Below are positions 28,646 to 41,400 of a stretch of 64,000 nucleotides of DNA, piece after piece (position 1 is the stretch's first letter; each line of letters begins with the position of its first letter). Location: assembly GCF_018861025.1 (NCBI RefSeq), contig NZ_JAHKQH010000023.1, positions 184,762-248,761 on the forward strand, in the 5' to 3' direction. Made by a program: the position numbers and the translations under genes. This DNA is from Psychrosphaera sp. B3R10 (GTDB lineage: Bacteria > Pseudomonadota > Gammaproteobacteria > Enterobacterales > Alteromonadaceae). The notes beneath the pieces are model-generated. The model did no database searches, was not told the DNA's origin, and saw nothing but the letters and a program-made list of their open reading frames with translations.

Positions 28646-29473
28646 TTAAAGCTCGATACATTGACCTTCTTTTGCAAAAAAAATGTCATTATCAAGTTTC
28701 ATATTGTCTATTTTTTGTTGCCATTGATCAATTTCATCATCGGTTCTATCCGGATCATGACTATAAAACGCGAGCATTTTAATATTCGCACATTTTGCTA
28801 AATCGACGACTTCGGAAATTAGTGAGTGACCCCAGCCATGTTTAAGTGGCATATCTTTTTCGATGTATTGACCATCGTGGATAACTAAGTCTACACCTAA
28901 TAGAAACTCTTTCCATTCATATGCGGATGTCGCCATCTTATTGGGGGGATTTAATTCGTTGTCAGTAACATAAGCAACCCGCTTAGAGCCATGTTCGACG
29001 ATATAGGCAGCACCACCATTTGGGTGATTAATTTCTCGACGGTGAACACGAAAGCCGTTTATGGTTACTGGTTGTTGTTCCCACGATGTATCTTTGAATT
29101 CAAAATTTGCTTTTAATTCGTGTTCTTCGAGAGGGAAGTAGCTACCATTCATTTGCTCTATTGCGGCACGAGGTTGGTTTGGATTGGTCTTTGCTGGATA
29201 GATATAAATATTTCGCCCAGCCTGATAAAGAGGCTTAAAAAAAGGAAAGCCTTGGATATGGTCATGATGATTGTGAGACAGCAACAAATAAATGTCGTCG
29301 TGATTTTTCACCATTTCATCACCCAGTACTCTAATACCGGTACCGGCATCTAGAATAAGTTTTCGACCATCTTCCGATTCAACTAAAACACAGGCGGTAT
29401 TGCCACCGTATTTAAGAGTGCTTTTGCCAGGCGTTGGGCAGGAGCCCCGTGTTCCGTAAAATGTTACTTTCAT
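28646..29473 (-). CDS. MBL-fold metallo-hydrolase, copy 1 (distal)
   Basis: A 275-residue soluble metallo-beta-lactamase-fold protein of the RNase Z/PhnP-like branch. Metal motif H67-x-H69-x-D71-H72 in SHNHHDHIQG, further ligands at H150, D171 and H239 (YSHDPDRTDD), and the N-terminal glycine-rich YGTRGSCPTPG. No signal peptide, so cytoplasmic. Start is at ATG 29473: it lies only 7 bp after the stop of the giant lipoprotein gene, with an AGGAG inside that gene's end, suggesting translational coupling. It is a paralogue of identical length to the MBL protein at 48568-49395. Substrate unknown; phosphodiester hydrolysis is the family's usual chemistry. Confidence 0.88.
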   Translation of the reverse strand: MKVTFYGTRGSCPTPGKSTLKYGGNTACVLVESEDGRKLILDAGTGIRVLGDEMVKNHDDIYLLLSHNHHDHIQGFPFFKPLYQAGRNIYIYPAKTNPNQPRAAIEQMNGSYFPLEEHELKANFEFKDTSWEQQPVTINGFRVHRREINHPNGGAAYIVEHGSKRVAYVTDNELNPPNKMATSAYEWKEFLLGVDLVIHDGQYIEKDMPLKHGWGHSLISEVVDLAKCANIKMLAFYSHDPDRTDDEIDQWQQKIDNMKLDNDIFFAKEGQCIEL

Positions 29474-29480
29474 ATAGAGG

Positions 29481-32400
29481 TTAAGCTCCTGGCTGAAATA
29501 AGTCATAGGCTAGGGGAGTGTCATCGACGATTTCGTTAAACTTCATAATGGTCGTATTAGTTTGTCCTTCTAGCCCATTTGTTAGGCCGTGGATTATTAA
29601 AGAACCATCGATATAGTTGTCGATTTGTATTTTTTCGAAGGTGAATACATCACAAATATCTATTTCCGTTGTTGGTAAACCAGCATAGTCACAAGCGGCT
29701 CGGCCAGCAGGAATAAAGAAACCAGGGTAATTCAAACCACCAAATAGATTATCATAAGCACCCGTGTAGCCAGACATTTTAGCAACAAAGCCATATACAT
29801 CATAGGCATCAACAGACCCTACAATATAAATATTATCAAGGTCGTCAACAGCCATATCATTAATGAAGTAATTTAGTGGTGCGCCTGATCCAATATTGCT
29901 CAAAGGTTTTAAAAGAAGGTAATCATCATAGTCTGCGCTCTCACCCTCTTCTATATAAGTATCGAAGGTAATATCTACTTGATAAATACCGCCTCCACTA
30001 TGCGTGAGTTTTACCAAATAAGCTTCATTATAATAGTCATCATTGGCAGCAAGAACGAGAGAGTCATCACTTAGCTTAACCATCGTTCTTGTTTCAAAGC
30101 CGTTGCTGTTCGTCATATATAGCTCTAGGGCATGGTTATTATCTTCGTCCCCGTCAAATGTGGTTAAAAGTGTCCCATCTTGCTGAACGTTAATGGCAAA
30201 GGCATCTAACTGACTTTCACTACTGTAGTAATACGCTGTGCCTACAGCAATGACATCACCCATGCCATCAGCATCATCGTCATCTAAGATTATAGCGGCT
30301 GTTAGGTAGTCGTCCTCATCAACCTCAAATACGTCAAATACCGAACTATATACTTCTGATATCATCGTAGGGTCAGACACATCATACTTAACAATGTAAG
30401 AGTCTTGGGATTCAGAGACGCTGTCTATGACTTTACCGTAAATGATTATTTCTTCTGTATTTGGATTGTAGTTACTATGAACTGACTCAATAATACCGAA
30501 GTCAACTAAACCGGTAGTTGTTGAGGTTTCAATTGAATTTAAAACCGTACCAGACATATTCGTTCTTTCAATCGAAACAGAATACACTTCACTTGAATCA
30601 TCAATTATCGCTTTGATAACCGCTAAACTTCCATCGCTTAACTCAATGATGCCGCCTGAAAGTTCCGCATAATAATCGTCGTCACTGCCATCATGGTGAA
30701 TTACCCCCAAATAGCGGTTACCTATTAAGCTCTGGTTTTGTAAACCATTAGACAGATAATGTTGGTGTAAACTAAAGCCTTGATAACTTGATCCGGAGCC
30801 ACTATTGAAACGAGTCGATGTCGTAAAGATGTCGCCACCGCTAGTCAACAATGCACTAGCAATATTTTGCGTACTGACCGGACTAAAGTCATAAACAAAA
30901 CTGGTCTCATCTATTTTCAGTGACAGGTCTGTATCTACCTCTGGGGTGTACTCGACTAGATAGGTTTCTAATTCGATTGTTTCGCCAGGTAATTCACGTG
31001 AGGATATTAATGTTAATTTATCTGTCCCATCAGTTAAGTCCTGTAAAACTACGGCATGCACACCGGAGACAGAACCAGAAGTCTGGGTGAGGTCAAGAGC
31101 ACTTAAAATAGAACTAAGTGAACTTAGGATGCCGGTCGGTTCGTATTGACTCATCGTCAAGCCAAATGAATTACCGCCGCCAAGTGAAGTTTTTGTCAAA
31201 AACGCAATATTACCTGCGCTATCTTGGCTTATTGAAATGACAGGGTCGTCGTCTCCTGAGCCATCGATATCTCGCATTGCAATACCGTTACTGTCAAAAC
31301 TTGTGTCGTAGTTAAGGGTGTCAGCTGACAGCCTTACAATTAATGCATCTTCTTCACTTGAACCACCACCGCCGCTCAAACAGTTCGTACTACCGCCAAT
31401 TAACAGAGTGCTGCTATCGGGTTGCATCAATGAGTACGCTTTATCGTTAGTTGATGACAGTAAACAGCTTAACGCTGTGCCAGCTAAGTTGATGTTTTTC
31501 GAATCAAGACTAACCAAAGACGTATCATACTCAACGACATCAATTGAAGTGCTTGTTAAGTTATTGGTAATTTCAATTATATTACCACTGCTATTTTCAC
31601 CAAGCACAACAGGTTCAAAACTATCTTCATCTTCAGCAATTGCATTTGAATAGCTACCGTCGACTGTAAATATTGATTCGATAACCATCTCGTTGCCATT
31701 ACTTTCTGAAAGAGCATATATTTCAGTACCGGCCGAATGTACTAACACATCGACGGCTTTAGAAGGTGAAGAAGGGGTTGATAGCACGTATTTGCCATCG
31801 CTACTAAATGAACTATCTAGTTGACCAGAGGCATCTAAACGTATCACCATAGCGTCAATATATGAACCATCGTCTTGAGTACCTGCAAGGTAAACTCTAC
31901 CAGTGTCATCAATTTTTATGTCAGCCACCGTAAATGCATTAGGTGAATCTTCAAACATCTCTACGTTATAGTCTTGCAAATTATTGGGGTCTATGAACTT
32001 AATACCATTAACGCCAAAGCTTACGTCGTAATAACCGTTGCTATTCAACTTACTTACAATAATGGTTGTGTTATCAGATGATTGAAGCGCTAAATAACGA
32101 TTGCCAGCGGCATCTTGAACGGCGTCTACCAAGTATTCACTGTAACTGTCGGCAAAGGTATTAAAGCTTTGAATACCCGTATTATTAAAGGTTGTGTCCA
32201 ATGCCAGTTCGATATTTTCGACCACATCCTCTAATGTCACCGCGATGTTCTGGGTTGTCACTAATCCAGAACCAGCTTCAGTCGCTTCAATGGCAACGAT
32301 AAATATATTGTCTGCGTCACTGTCATCTAGTGCTTCAAAATTCGGTAACGAAGAGAATGTTAGCTCGCCTGTCGATGAATTGATTGCAAAAAATTCGCCG

Positions 32401-35400
32401 TCCGAACTTTCCGCAGCTTTTGCATAAGTTACTGTATCGGATTCTGGGTCTGTCGCAGAAACCGTCATAATAGTGTAATCATTTTCATCAACGGTCACGC
32501 TATTTGCCGTATTGAAAACGGCAGGCTCATTTAAATTATTAATAGTGGCAACAAAATCAACTGTATGAGATAGAGCGCCAGTACCATCGTCAGTTACCGT
32601 TACTGAGAATTCGAAGGTTCCATCAACACCATTATCAATTGCAGTTTCAAAATCAGGCAAAGTATTAAAGCTAACAACACCTGTTGCACTGTCTATCGAC
32701 AATAATGAAGCGTCCGTACCTGTAAGGCTATAAGTTAGTGTATCGCTAGAGTCATCATCGTCGGCGTCAACATCAACAACGGTGAGTTGATTCTCATCGG
32801 GATAAATTAAATCGCTAGTTGAAATAACAGGCGCTTCGTTAATGTTATTTAACGTTACGGCCATAGCAACGGAGTCCTGCAAACTGCCTGAATCGGTTAC
32901 AGTAACTACAAAATCATAGATACCATCTGCGCCAGAATCGACTGGTGTTTCAAAATTAGGTGCATTTGCAAAACTTATTAGCCCTGTTGAACTGTTAATC
33001 GTTAATAATCCCGCATCAGTACCGCTGATGGTATAAGTCAGTGTATCTTCAGAGTCAACATCAGTCGCATCGACGTCAAACGCAACTAATTGATTTTCAT
33101 CGGCATCACCGCTTGATGTGGTAGAAATCACAGGAGCTTCATTAACGTTTGCTATGGAATATTCAAAAGAAATACTGTCAGATAAGTTGCCATCGCCACT
33201 GTCGGTGGCTGTTACGGTAAATTCGTAGATGCCATCAGCGCCATTGTCTATCGCAGCTTCGAAGTTTGGTTGGGTATTAAAAGTTACAACACCAGTGCTG
33301 CTATTAATGCTGAGAAGGGCTGCATCTGTCCCTGATAAGCTATACGTTATTGAGTCGCTGCTATCTTGATCGTAGGCACCGACAGTGACGATTGAGGATT
33401 GATTTTCAGCCGCGATACCAAATGTTTGCTGGTTGGATATGACCGGTGGCTCATTTAGATTCAACAGCGTTACAAGTATAGTTTGGGTAGCACTTAGGTT
33501 AGTCTCACTGCTGTCTTCAGCTATTACAATAACTTCAAAAACATTATCATAATTAGAATCTGACGGCATTTCATAGTCTTTCGCTTCGTTAAATGTAAGC
33601 ACACCGGTTGTAGAGTCTATGTTGAATTTATCCGAATCAGCACCGCTTTCACTAAAGTAATAAGTAATCGTATCTGCGCTGTCATCGTCTGCGGCTACGA
33701 CAGTAGTAACTAAGGTCGCGTTTTCAAAAACAGAAATTGTATCTGTTGATGTAAAGACCGGCGCTTCTTGAGCATTAACTACGGAAATTGAAATCGGTTC
33801 TGAAGAGGACTCGGAATTAGCGTTGTCGTCCGTCACTACAATATTAAATTCGTAGACATTGTCACCATTGCTATCACCAGGGGCCTCATAGTTAGGTTCA
33901 TTGGTAAAGCTTACCGTTCCTGCATTACTATCAATTGTAAATAGAGCAGCATCTGTTCCTGACAATGAGAAAGTTATGGTATCACCTTCTTCGTCAGTTG
34001 CGGTTGCCGTAAATAAACTTGTTGAGTTCTCTAAGACATTCATGCTGCCGTAATTAATCGACATTTCGTTGATAATTGGTGCGTCATTAATATCGTAAAC
34101 AACAACGTTAACGTTATCTAACCAACCTGCATCATCGCCGCCATAGGTGCCGCCGTGATTTTTGGAATATACCCATTCAACATCATGTGTTCCTTCTGTT
34201 AGCGTAAATTGGTATTGAGTCCAATCTTGCTCGCCACTGATTGACGTTATGAGAACACCGTCAACATATAAGCTTAATAAATCGACACCGCTTTCAGAGG
34301 AAACTTTCCAATCGAAAGTTAGTAGGCCTCCGTCGATACTGCCGTTTACCGTTGTTTCTATCGCTGATATTTGATTACCACCTATGACACCAGAACGCAG
34401 TGCAGATCCACCGGATGTAAATTCGTCTGATTGGTCAAACCAATATGCGTCCGTGTTGGTAAAGGCGGCTGTCATCGGGTAGTCACTGTATTCAACAAAT
34501 GGTGCAAAATCATCCGCCGCACTCAACGTGTCGTCGTAAGGATAAGCGTCAGAGCCGTCTAATACACCGTCGTTGTCGTCGTCCGGGTCAATGGAATTGA
34601 TTAGGCCATCGCCGTCCGGATCTTCTAAAAAGTCCATAATTGAATTTTCGTCACTGTCTTCAGCATCATGAATACTGACCCCGTTATTGAATAGGGTGAG
34701 TAAAACTGCATTTCCTGCTGGATTCGTGCCTGCAATATTGGCGTGCAACGACTGTAGGTTTACGAATGTTAGTAATGGTGAAAGGTCGGTCACACTAGTG
34801 TCGTTGATATTAAGTTCAATTAACGTACTTGAACTATTTGCAAGTGAAGACATTGCATTGTCATCAAACGATGTACTTGCTGTGAAAAAGCTAACAAGTT
34901 GAAAATTTGATAGTCCAACAAAATCTGTTGTAGGAGTGTCAGAAATATTAAGATAATTTAAATTAGACATACTAGATAGTAAGCTTAAATCTGAAAAGCT
35001 AGTGTTTTGTACTTCTAGTGTCTGCAAGTTGAAATTATTTAAGCTACTCCAATCAGAAACCCCCGTTTGGTAAAGTTTGAGGTGTTCCATTTGGGTCATA
35101 GATGCTAACAATGACAAATCTGAAAAACTTGTTTCCGCTGCGGAAAAATGCGTTAACGAAAAGTTAGTCATTCCTGACCAATCTGAAATATTGTTTGACG
35201 TCAATAAAAGCGTTTGCAAATTTGCCATGTGAGTAATTTCAGATAAGTCATTTAAATTACTAAAATCTAAATTTAAATAATTTAAATTTAGATCAGTTAA
35301 AAATGACCAATCTGCAAGCGTAACATTGTAAAGCGTTAGCGTCGTTAGGTTTGAATTGCTTGTGAGAAGGCTCCAGTCCGGAATATCGATTGAGTCAAAT

Positions 35401-38400
35401 GCGCTAAATTCAGATAAATCTAAATTAGGGAGTTCTGACCAATCTGATGCACTAGATATTTGCAAGGATTGTAAGTTATCAAATAACGCTAAGTCATCTA
35501 ATGTAGTAACTGTGTCACAGTTGAAATAACTCACATCCAACATTCGAGTCGTCGAACCGTCGTAAAGACCGTTAAGACAGGTTTGCACTGTACTATCGGT
35601 ATAGCTGATGTTATTAAGAAGTGAGTTTACTTCAACCGTAATTGTAAAGGTCTGAGTGACAGGGGCCGCGCCGTCTTCTCCGCCATCGGCAACTTCAATG
35701 ATTACTTCACCAGATGTCGTTACACTATCTCCAGGAGTCCACGTTACGTAACCTGACGAGTTTACTGCCATGCCAGCAGGGCCTTGGACTATCGTAAATG
35801 TAAAGTCTGTGGATTGATCAAAGTCGTCAACATCAATTACCGATATTTGATAATCCCAGGTTATCGCTTCTGTGGCTGATGTGTCCGGAGTCGAGTTAAT
35901 ACTTGGCCCGTCATTCACAGGAGTAATATCAATGGTTAGCGTAGCATTATCGTATTGATTGTATTCATCGGCAACGATATAGCTCACAGTATCTTGGTAA
36001 TTATTGTCGACAGCTGGGGTGTAATCGATAGTTGTGCCATCGGTTGTAACATCACCATACACCGCGCTGACACCAATAATTCGCAGATTTCCAGTGCTAC
36101 CTTTACTGTCTAGATCATTCGATAATACATCGATATCATTTAGCGCCACTTCTTCAATTGCAGTCGCCGTATCATCGGTTAAATAAAGCGGATCGTTAAT
36201 TTGATAGTGGTTTATACGCGGAGAAATAAGCTGATAATAGGTCGCTATTCCTTCATTTTCAGATGGTAATAAGTCAATAAATAGTTCAGATTCGACCACC
36301 CACAAAGTGCGGTTGACAAGATCTATATTGATAACTTGCCACGTTCGTTCGCGCAGTTTTAAACAGGTTTGATCAACTTCAGGGTCACAAAATATATAAC
36401 TACTTATGAATTCATCGTAGTAGCCTTTGAGGCTGATTTCACCTTCGAATTCTGACCATGTCCAATCTGTTTGGTTAAGATTAATAGAGTCACCATTTTT
36501 ATACGCGGTATCTCTTACGACTTCGCTCTCTCCGTCTGGTGCTCCTATTGCTGCTGAACTTAATAACCTAAATGACAATAAGTCGTCTGCAAGCAATTGG
36601 CCATTTTCGTCAAAACTAGCAGGTGCTGCTGTGACAAACGAGCTCAATAACTTTTTGTCGCTAACAAAATTAAGAATGTCAGAAGTACTAACTGTATTGT
36701 CTTTCGCAAAGTAACTTAATGTCGCGTAGCTGTTACCGTCAATCGTATTAGTGGCTTCTACAAGAACAACCCTATGCTCTGAACTTTCGCTAAGTGGTGT
36801 AAGCGTATAGTTTTCAAAGTTAGGGTCGAAATCTATCTGGACAGTAATTACGCCGTCACTATCAATTTGCCAATCGAAACCGGCTGACAAATTACCGATA
36901 TAGCCCGTTGCTCCGTCGCTATAGAAGTCGCTGGCATAATGAGTGAGGTTAAAGACATTATTGAGTTCTTCAAATCGTGGTAAGTACCAGGTTTCGTCCG
37001 ATAAGTCCGCTGTACCATAAGTGCCAACGGTTGTTTTATCATATAAACGAGAACTTGATGGATCGCTATACTGATAATACGTCGCCCCAGCAAAGTCAGT
37101 CATCGGTGCTAATTCATAACGCGTTTGAGTCTCGATATCTACATCAAAATAGAGTTCAACATTGTCGGTGATTTGGATGACTTTGGACGTCGTTGACACG
37201 GTGATAGCAAAGGTTTGATACTCATCTTCTGTCGTCTCAACAAAATTATCGTATTCAGTTTGTGTGATTAAATTGTAATCCAACAGACTGCTTGCAGTAA
37301 CTTCTTCAGGGTACTCAGTTGGGTTAACCATAGTAATAGTGATTACATCGTCGGTTTCGGTCCAAGTAAATTCTTGCTCACCCGTTAGGTCAATCACTTT
37401 ACCTGTGTTGTTTAGTCGTTCAAAGTAATAGATATCACCGGAAGAAAAACGAGGGTGAACACCAATACTCTGCTGTACGTAACCATCTTTACTTATAGGG
37501 AATGCTTGTACTAATTCAAATGACAATGGCAGTTGGTCAAAGTTATTAGGTAAGTTAGTACCAACACGATCCGCAGAAATTTTCGCAGAATCTGATAAGT
37601 CATACATATCTACAATGTGCAACTCATCTCCAATAACGGCTCCAAATTGAGTATCACTGCTGCTGTATGACAATGACAAATCAAACGAACCATCAATTTC
37701 GGATTCAACCGGATAATACCTACTGTTTTTAATCTCAAAAAGTAGGTCAACATTGGTCACGGCAATTTGCCACTCGTTAGATTCACCAACATCGGTAATA
37801 ACAATATCATCGGAGTTGTTTGCATCAATGTCTAGAGTACCAACTAATGGTTTTGGAGAGATAGTGATGGTGACGGTTGCCGCTTCGCTTTGCAGTTGCC
37901 CATCTGAAACAACATAACTTATTGTATCGCTTGTTGCGTTGTCTATTGGCGTATAGGTTAACGTATTGTCAGTTTCGATAACCACATTACCGGATACAGC
38001 TGTGGCAGAATATACGGTCAATGCATCGCCGTCAGCATCGGTGTCATTTATTAATACGTCGAAGTTTTGGGTACTGTAATTTACGACTGTTGCATCGTCA
38101 TCAACCGCGACTGGGGCATCATTGACCGGCGTAATTGTAATATCGACATTGGCGCTACTGCTTAATTCGCCATCACTTAAATCGTAAATAAAACTATCGG
38201 CAATCGTTTCATCACCGCTATGTACGTAGGTAATCGTGCCATCACCATTAACGGTAACAGTGCCCGACGTCGGGTGCTGATTTATTGAAACAATGAGATC
38301 ATTTTGCGAACTCTCTGCATCACTGTCGTTAACTTTAACATTAATTGTTGTGCTGCTTGCTTCGTTTAAGCTCGCTGTATCATCTACTGCAACTGGTGTG

Positions 38401-41400
38401 TCATTGGTTAAGGTAATAACAAAATCTATTGTTGAACTAACATTCACAGTGCCATCTGTCGCAATGTAAGTGGTTGAATCTGTGATGGTTTCTGATCCAT
38501 TGTGAGTGTATTGCAATGTGCCATCGCCATTTTGAGTCAAGGTGCCGTTTGTTGTTGCCTCAAAACTCACTATGGTCAAAGTATCGCCGTCAATATCAAC
38601 GTCGTTTGCTAATGGGTTTAGGGCAATCGAGTCACCTTCATTTAAAGTAAATATATCGGAATAGGCATTTGGTTCATCGTTAACAGGGGTTACGGTTAAC
38701 ACGACTTTCGCTGTACCTAGGTTGTTTAAACTGTCTAGGACGACGTATTGAATCGTATCTTCGCCGTTAAAGTTTGGCGATGTAGAATAATCAAGTTGAC
38801 CAGACATATCTAAAGATGTCATGCCTGCAAACGCTGTCGCGCCGACAAGTTGCATTTCAGTTGCCGCATTTTGACTATCTAAATCATTAGTTAACACATC
38901 TATATTTGCAGCAAATTCTTCTTCATTTACCGTAAGAGCATCGTCTACCGGATTGGCGGCTGGTGAAATTGTGTAATACGTTAAAAACTCAACAAGTACA
39001 TCATAAGTTGGGGCTGGTTCTTCTAGCAATATCGAGTCAAAGTCTAGAACTTGCATAGATTCAACGACCCACAAACGATTAGTTTCAGGGTCGTAGGCTT
39101 TAACATTTAATTCGTTAATAAGAACTTCGTAACAACCGCTGTCGCTCTTCGGATCGCAATATTGCAGGCCTTGTTCAGTATCAAAATATTGCACTAAATA
39201 CAGAGCGTCATTCTCAATTTGTGCAGCCCAGTTAGTGACACTACTGCTATCGGAATAGCTCATAATTCCGGTGGATTCAACCATGCCAACGGGTGCATTT
39301 TGTGCGCTTATACTGCTGATGATATGCGCATTTAGGTATTTAGTTTGTAATTGACCGTCGCCATCAAAACTATCTAACTGACTGTTACTGCGGCCATCTA
39401 GCAATACGTTATTTGTTAGCAAGTTAGTTAAATCTAAAGACGATAAGTCTTGCTCTTTTACAATATAACCAATTGCAGAAAGGGTTTGATCTGAGGTTGT
39501 GCCACTAATAAGTACTTCATAAGCGCTATCATCAAAGGTTACCTTAGTGAAGGTATAAGAATCGCCGTTTTCAATATTGACTTCCAATTCTGACGATTCA
39601 TTAATGCTCCAATTGAAATTGAGACCCAGGTCAACTAATGAGCCGGAACCATTTACATCAAAAAATGCATTAATTGCTGTTTGTTCGTAATCTGATTTCG
39701 ACAAGTCAAACAAAGGTAAAACAACATTTCCGGATAAATTAGAAAATGTATAAGTACCGATAGTTGGACGACGATATAGGCGATATGATTTGTCTTCTTC
39801 ATTTACTTGAACACTGCCGCTACCAAGTTCTGACGGCAAATTGTATATCGCCTCAAAGCTCTCGATGACGTCTAAGTAAAGTGCACGGTTTTTGACCAGA
39901 GACAAAGTTAAGCTGGTGGTTTCTATCGAAACCGTAACCTCAGCGTCACTCGAACCATTGTTGGCAACATAAGTGTCATAGGTTGTTTGGTCAATCGCAT
40001 TTAATTCTAAAAGTTCGTCAATACTTACCGTTTCTTCGTCAACTTTTGGGCTCGTCAAAGTGATTGACAAATCATTTCCATTTAACGCCCAAGTAAACTC
40101 TTCTTGACCGTTATCATAAGTATAGCTACCTGTTTTAACCCCAAAAGTGTCGTCAAATGTTATTGATGCACCACTGACTTCAAGCGGATTAACGGCAATT
40201 CGTTGGAATGCATTTTTACCCGAATAAGTCGGTTTACTTAGGATGAATTCGCCTAAGAGGTCTACGTCAGTTAATAACGTCGTTAAGTCTGTACCGTTAA
40301 AGTCAATTTGCAAAGAGGCCATGGTATCCAATAACGGGATTGTCACGTAATAAAGCATCTCATCTATGACGATGCCAAAATTATGCTCCGATTGATCAGA
40401 CAGTGTTGTGTAAATTGACGTGTTGTCACTTTCTAATTCGAATGGGTACTGCTTGTTGTCAATAATCTCAAAAGCAGACTCAACATGATTTGCGATGGCA
40501 AAGCTCCATGCATCATTATCGCTATCATATGTGACATCAATATCATCTACTTGGTCGCCATTGATGTCATGTTGTCCCGCTAAAGAAAGCGGGGTTACAG
40601 TCACTTGGATTTGTGCAACAGTCTCTAAACCTTGCTCGTCACTCACTGTGTAACTGACAATGTCCGACGTTATATCGGCATTTGGTATATAAACTAGATA
40701 AGCCCCTTCAACGATAGATACAGATCCATTCTCAGCACTTGCGTTTACAATCGAAAGTGCATCTTCTTCTGGATCCGAGTCGTTTTCTAACGCGTATATT
40801 TCAACTGAGTCATAATTTACAACGCTCGCTACATCGTCTACAGCAATGGGAGCTTCGTTCTCATTGGTAATTGATACATCAAGATCGTAGCTGTCGGTTA
40901 AGCCTGCAAGGTCCGTTACCGTTACATTTAGCGAATAAAGCGGGGTTGTTTCAAAATCGAACGTGGCATTGGCAATAATACTTATTTCACCGGTTTGGGC
41001 GTCGATTGCAAAGTTAGAAGAGCCTGTTAACGTCCAAGTTAAGGTATCTGGCGCGTCAACGTCTAGAGCATCAAACGTTATGAAGGACGTTGCAGATTCA
41101 GGCGAGAATGACTCAAGTAATGGATCGATTAACATCGTATGACTTGTGATTTCAGGTGCTTCATTGACGTTTACCAACGTAATGGCTAAATCAAAATCAG
41201 TGCTGAGGTTTGACGCGTCGGAAACCGTAATAACGGTATCAAATGACGGTGACGTTTCAAAATCAACAGAGGCTTGGTTGTTTACTGTGATTTCACCGGT
41301 TGTCGGGTTAATACTAAATGCATCGCCACCATTAGCTAACGCAAAGGTAAATTCGGTTTCGTTGTCACCGTCAGTGACGACCGGCGTATAAATAAGTGTG

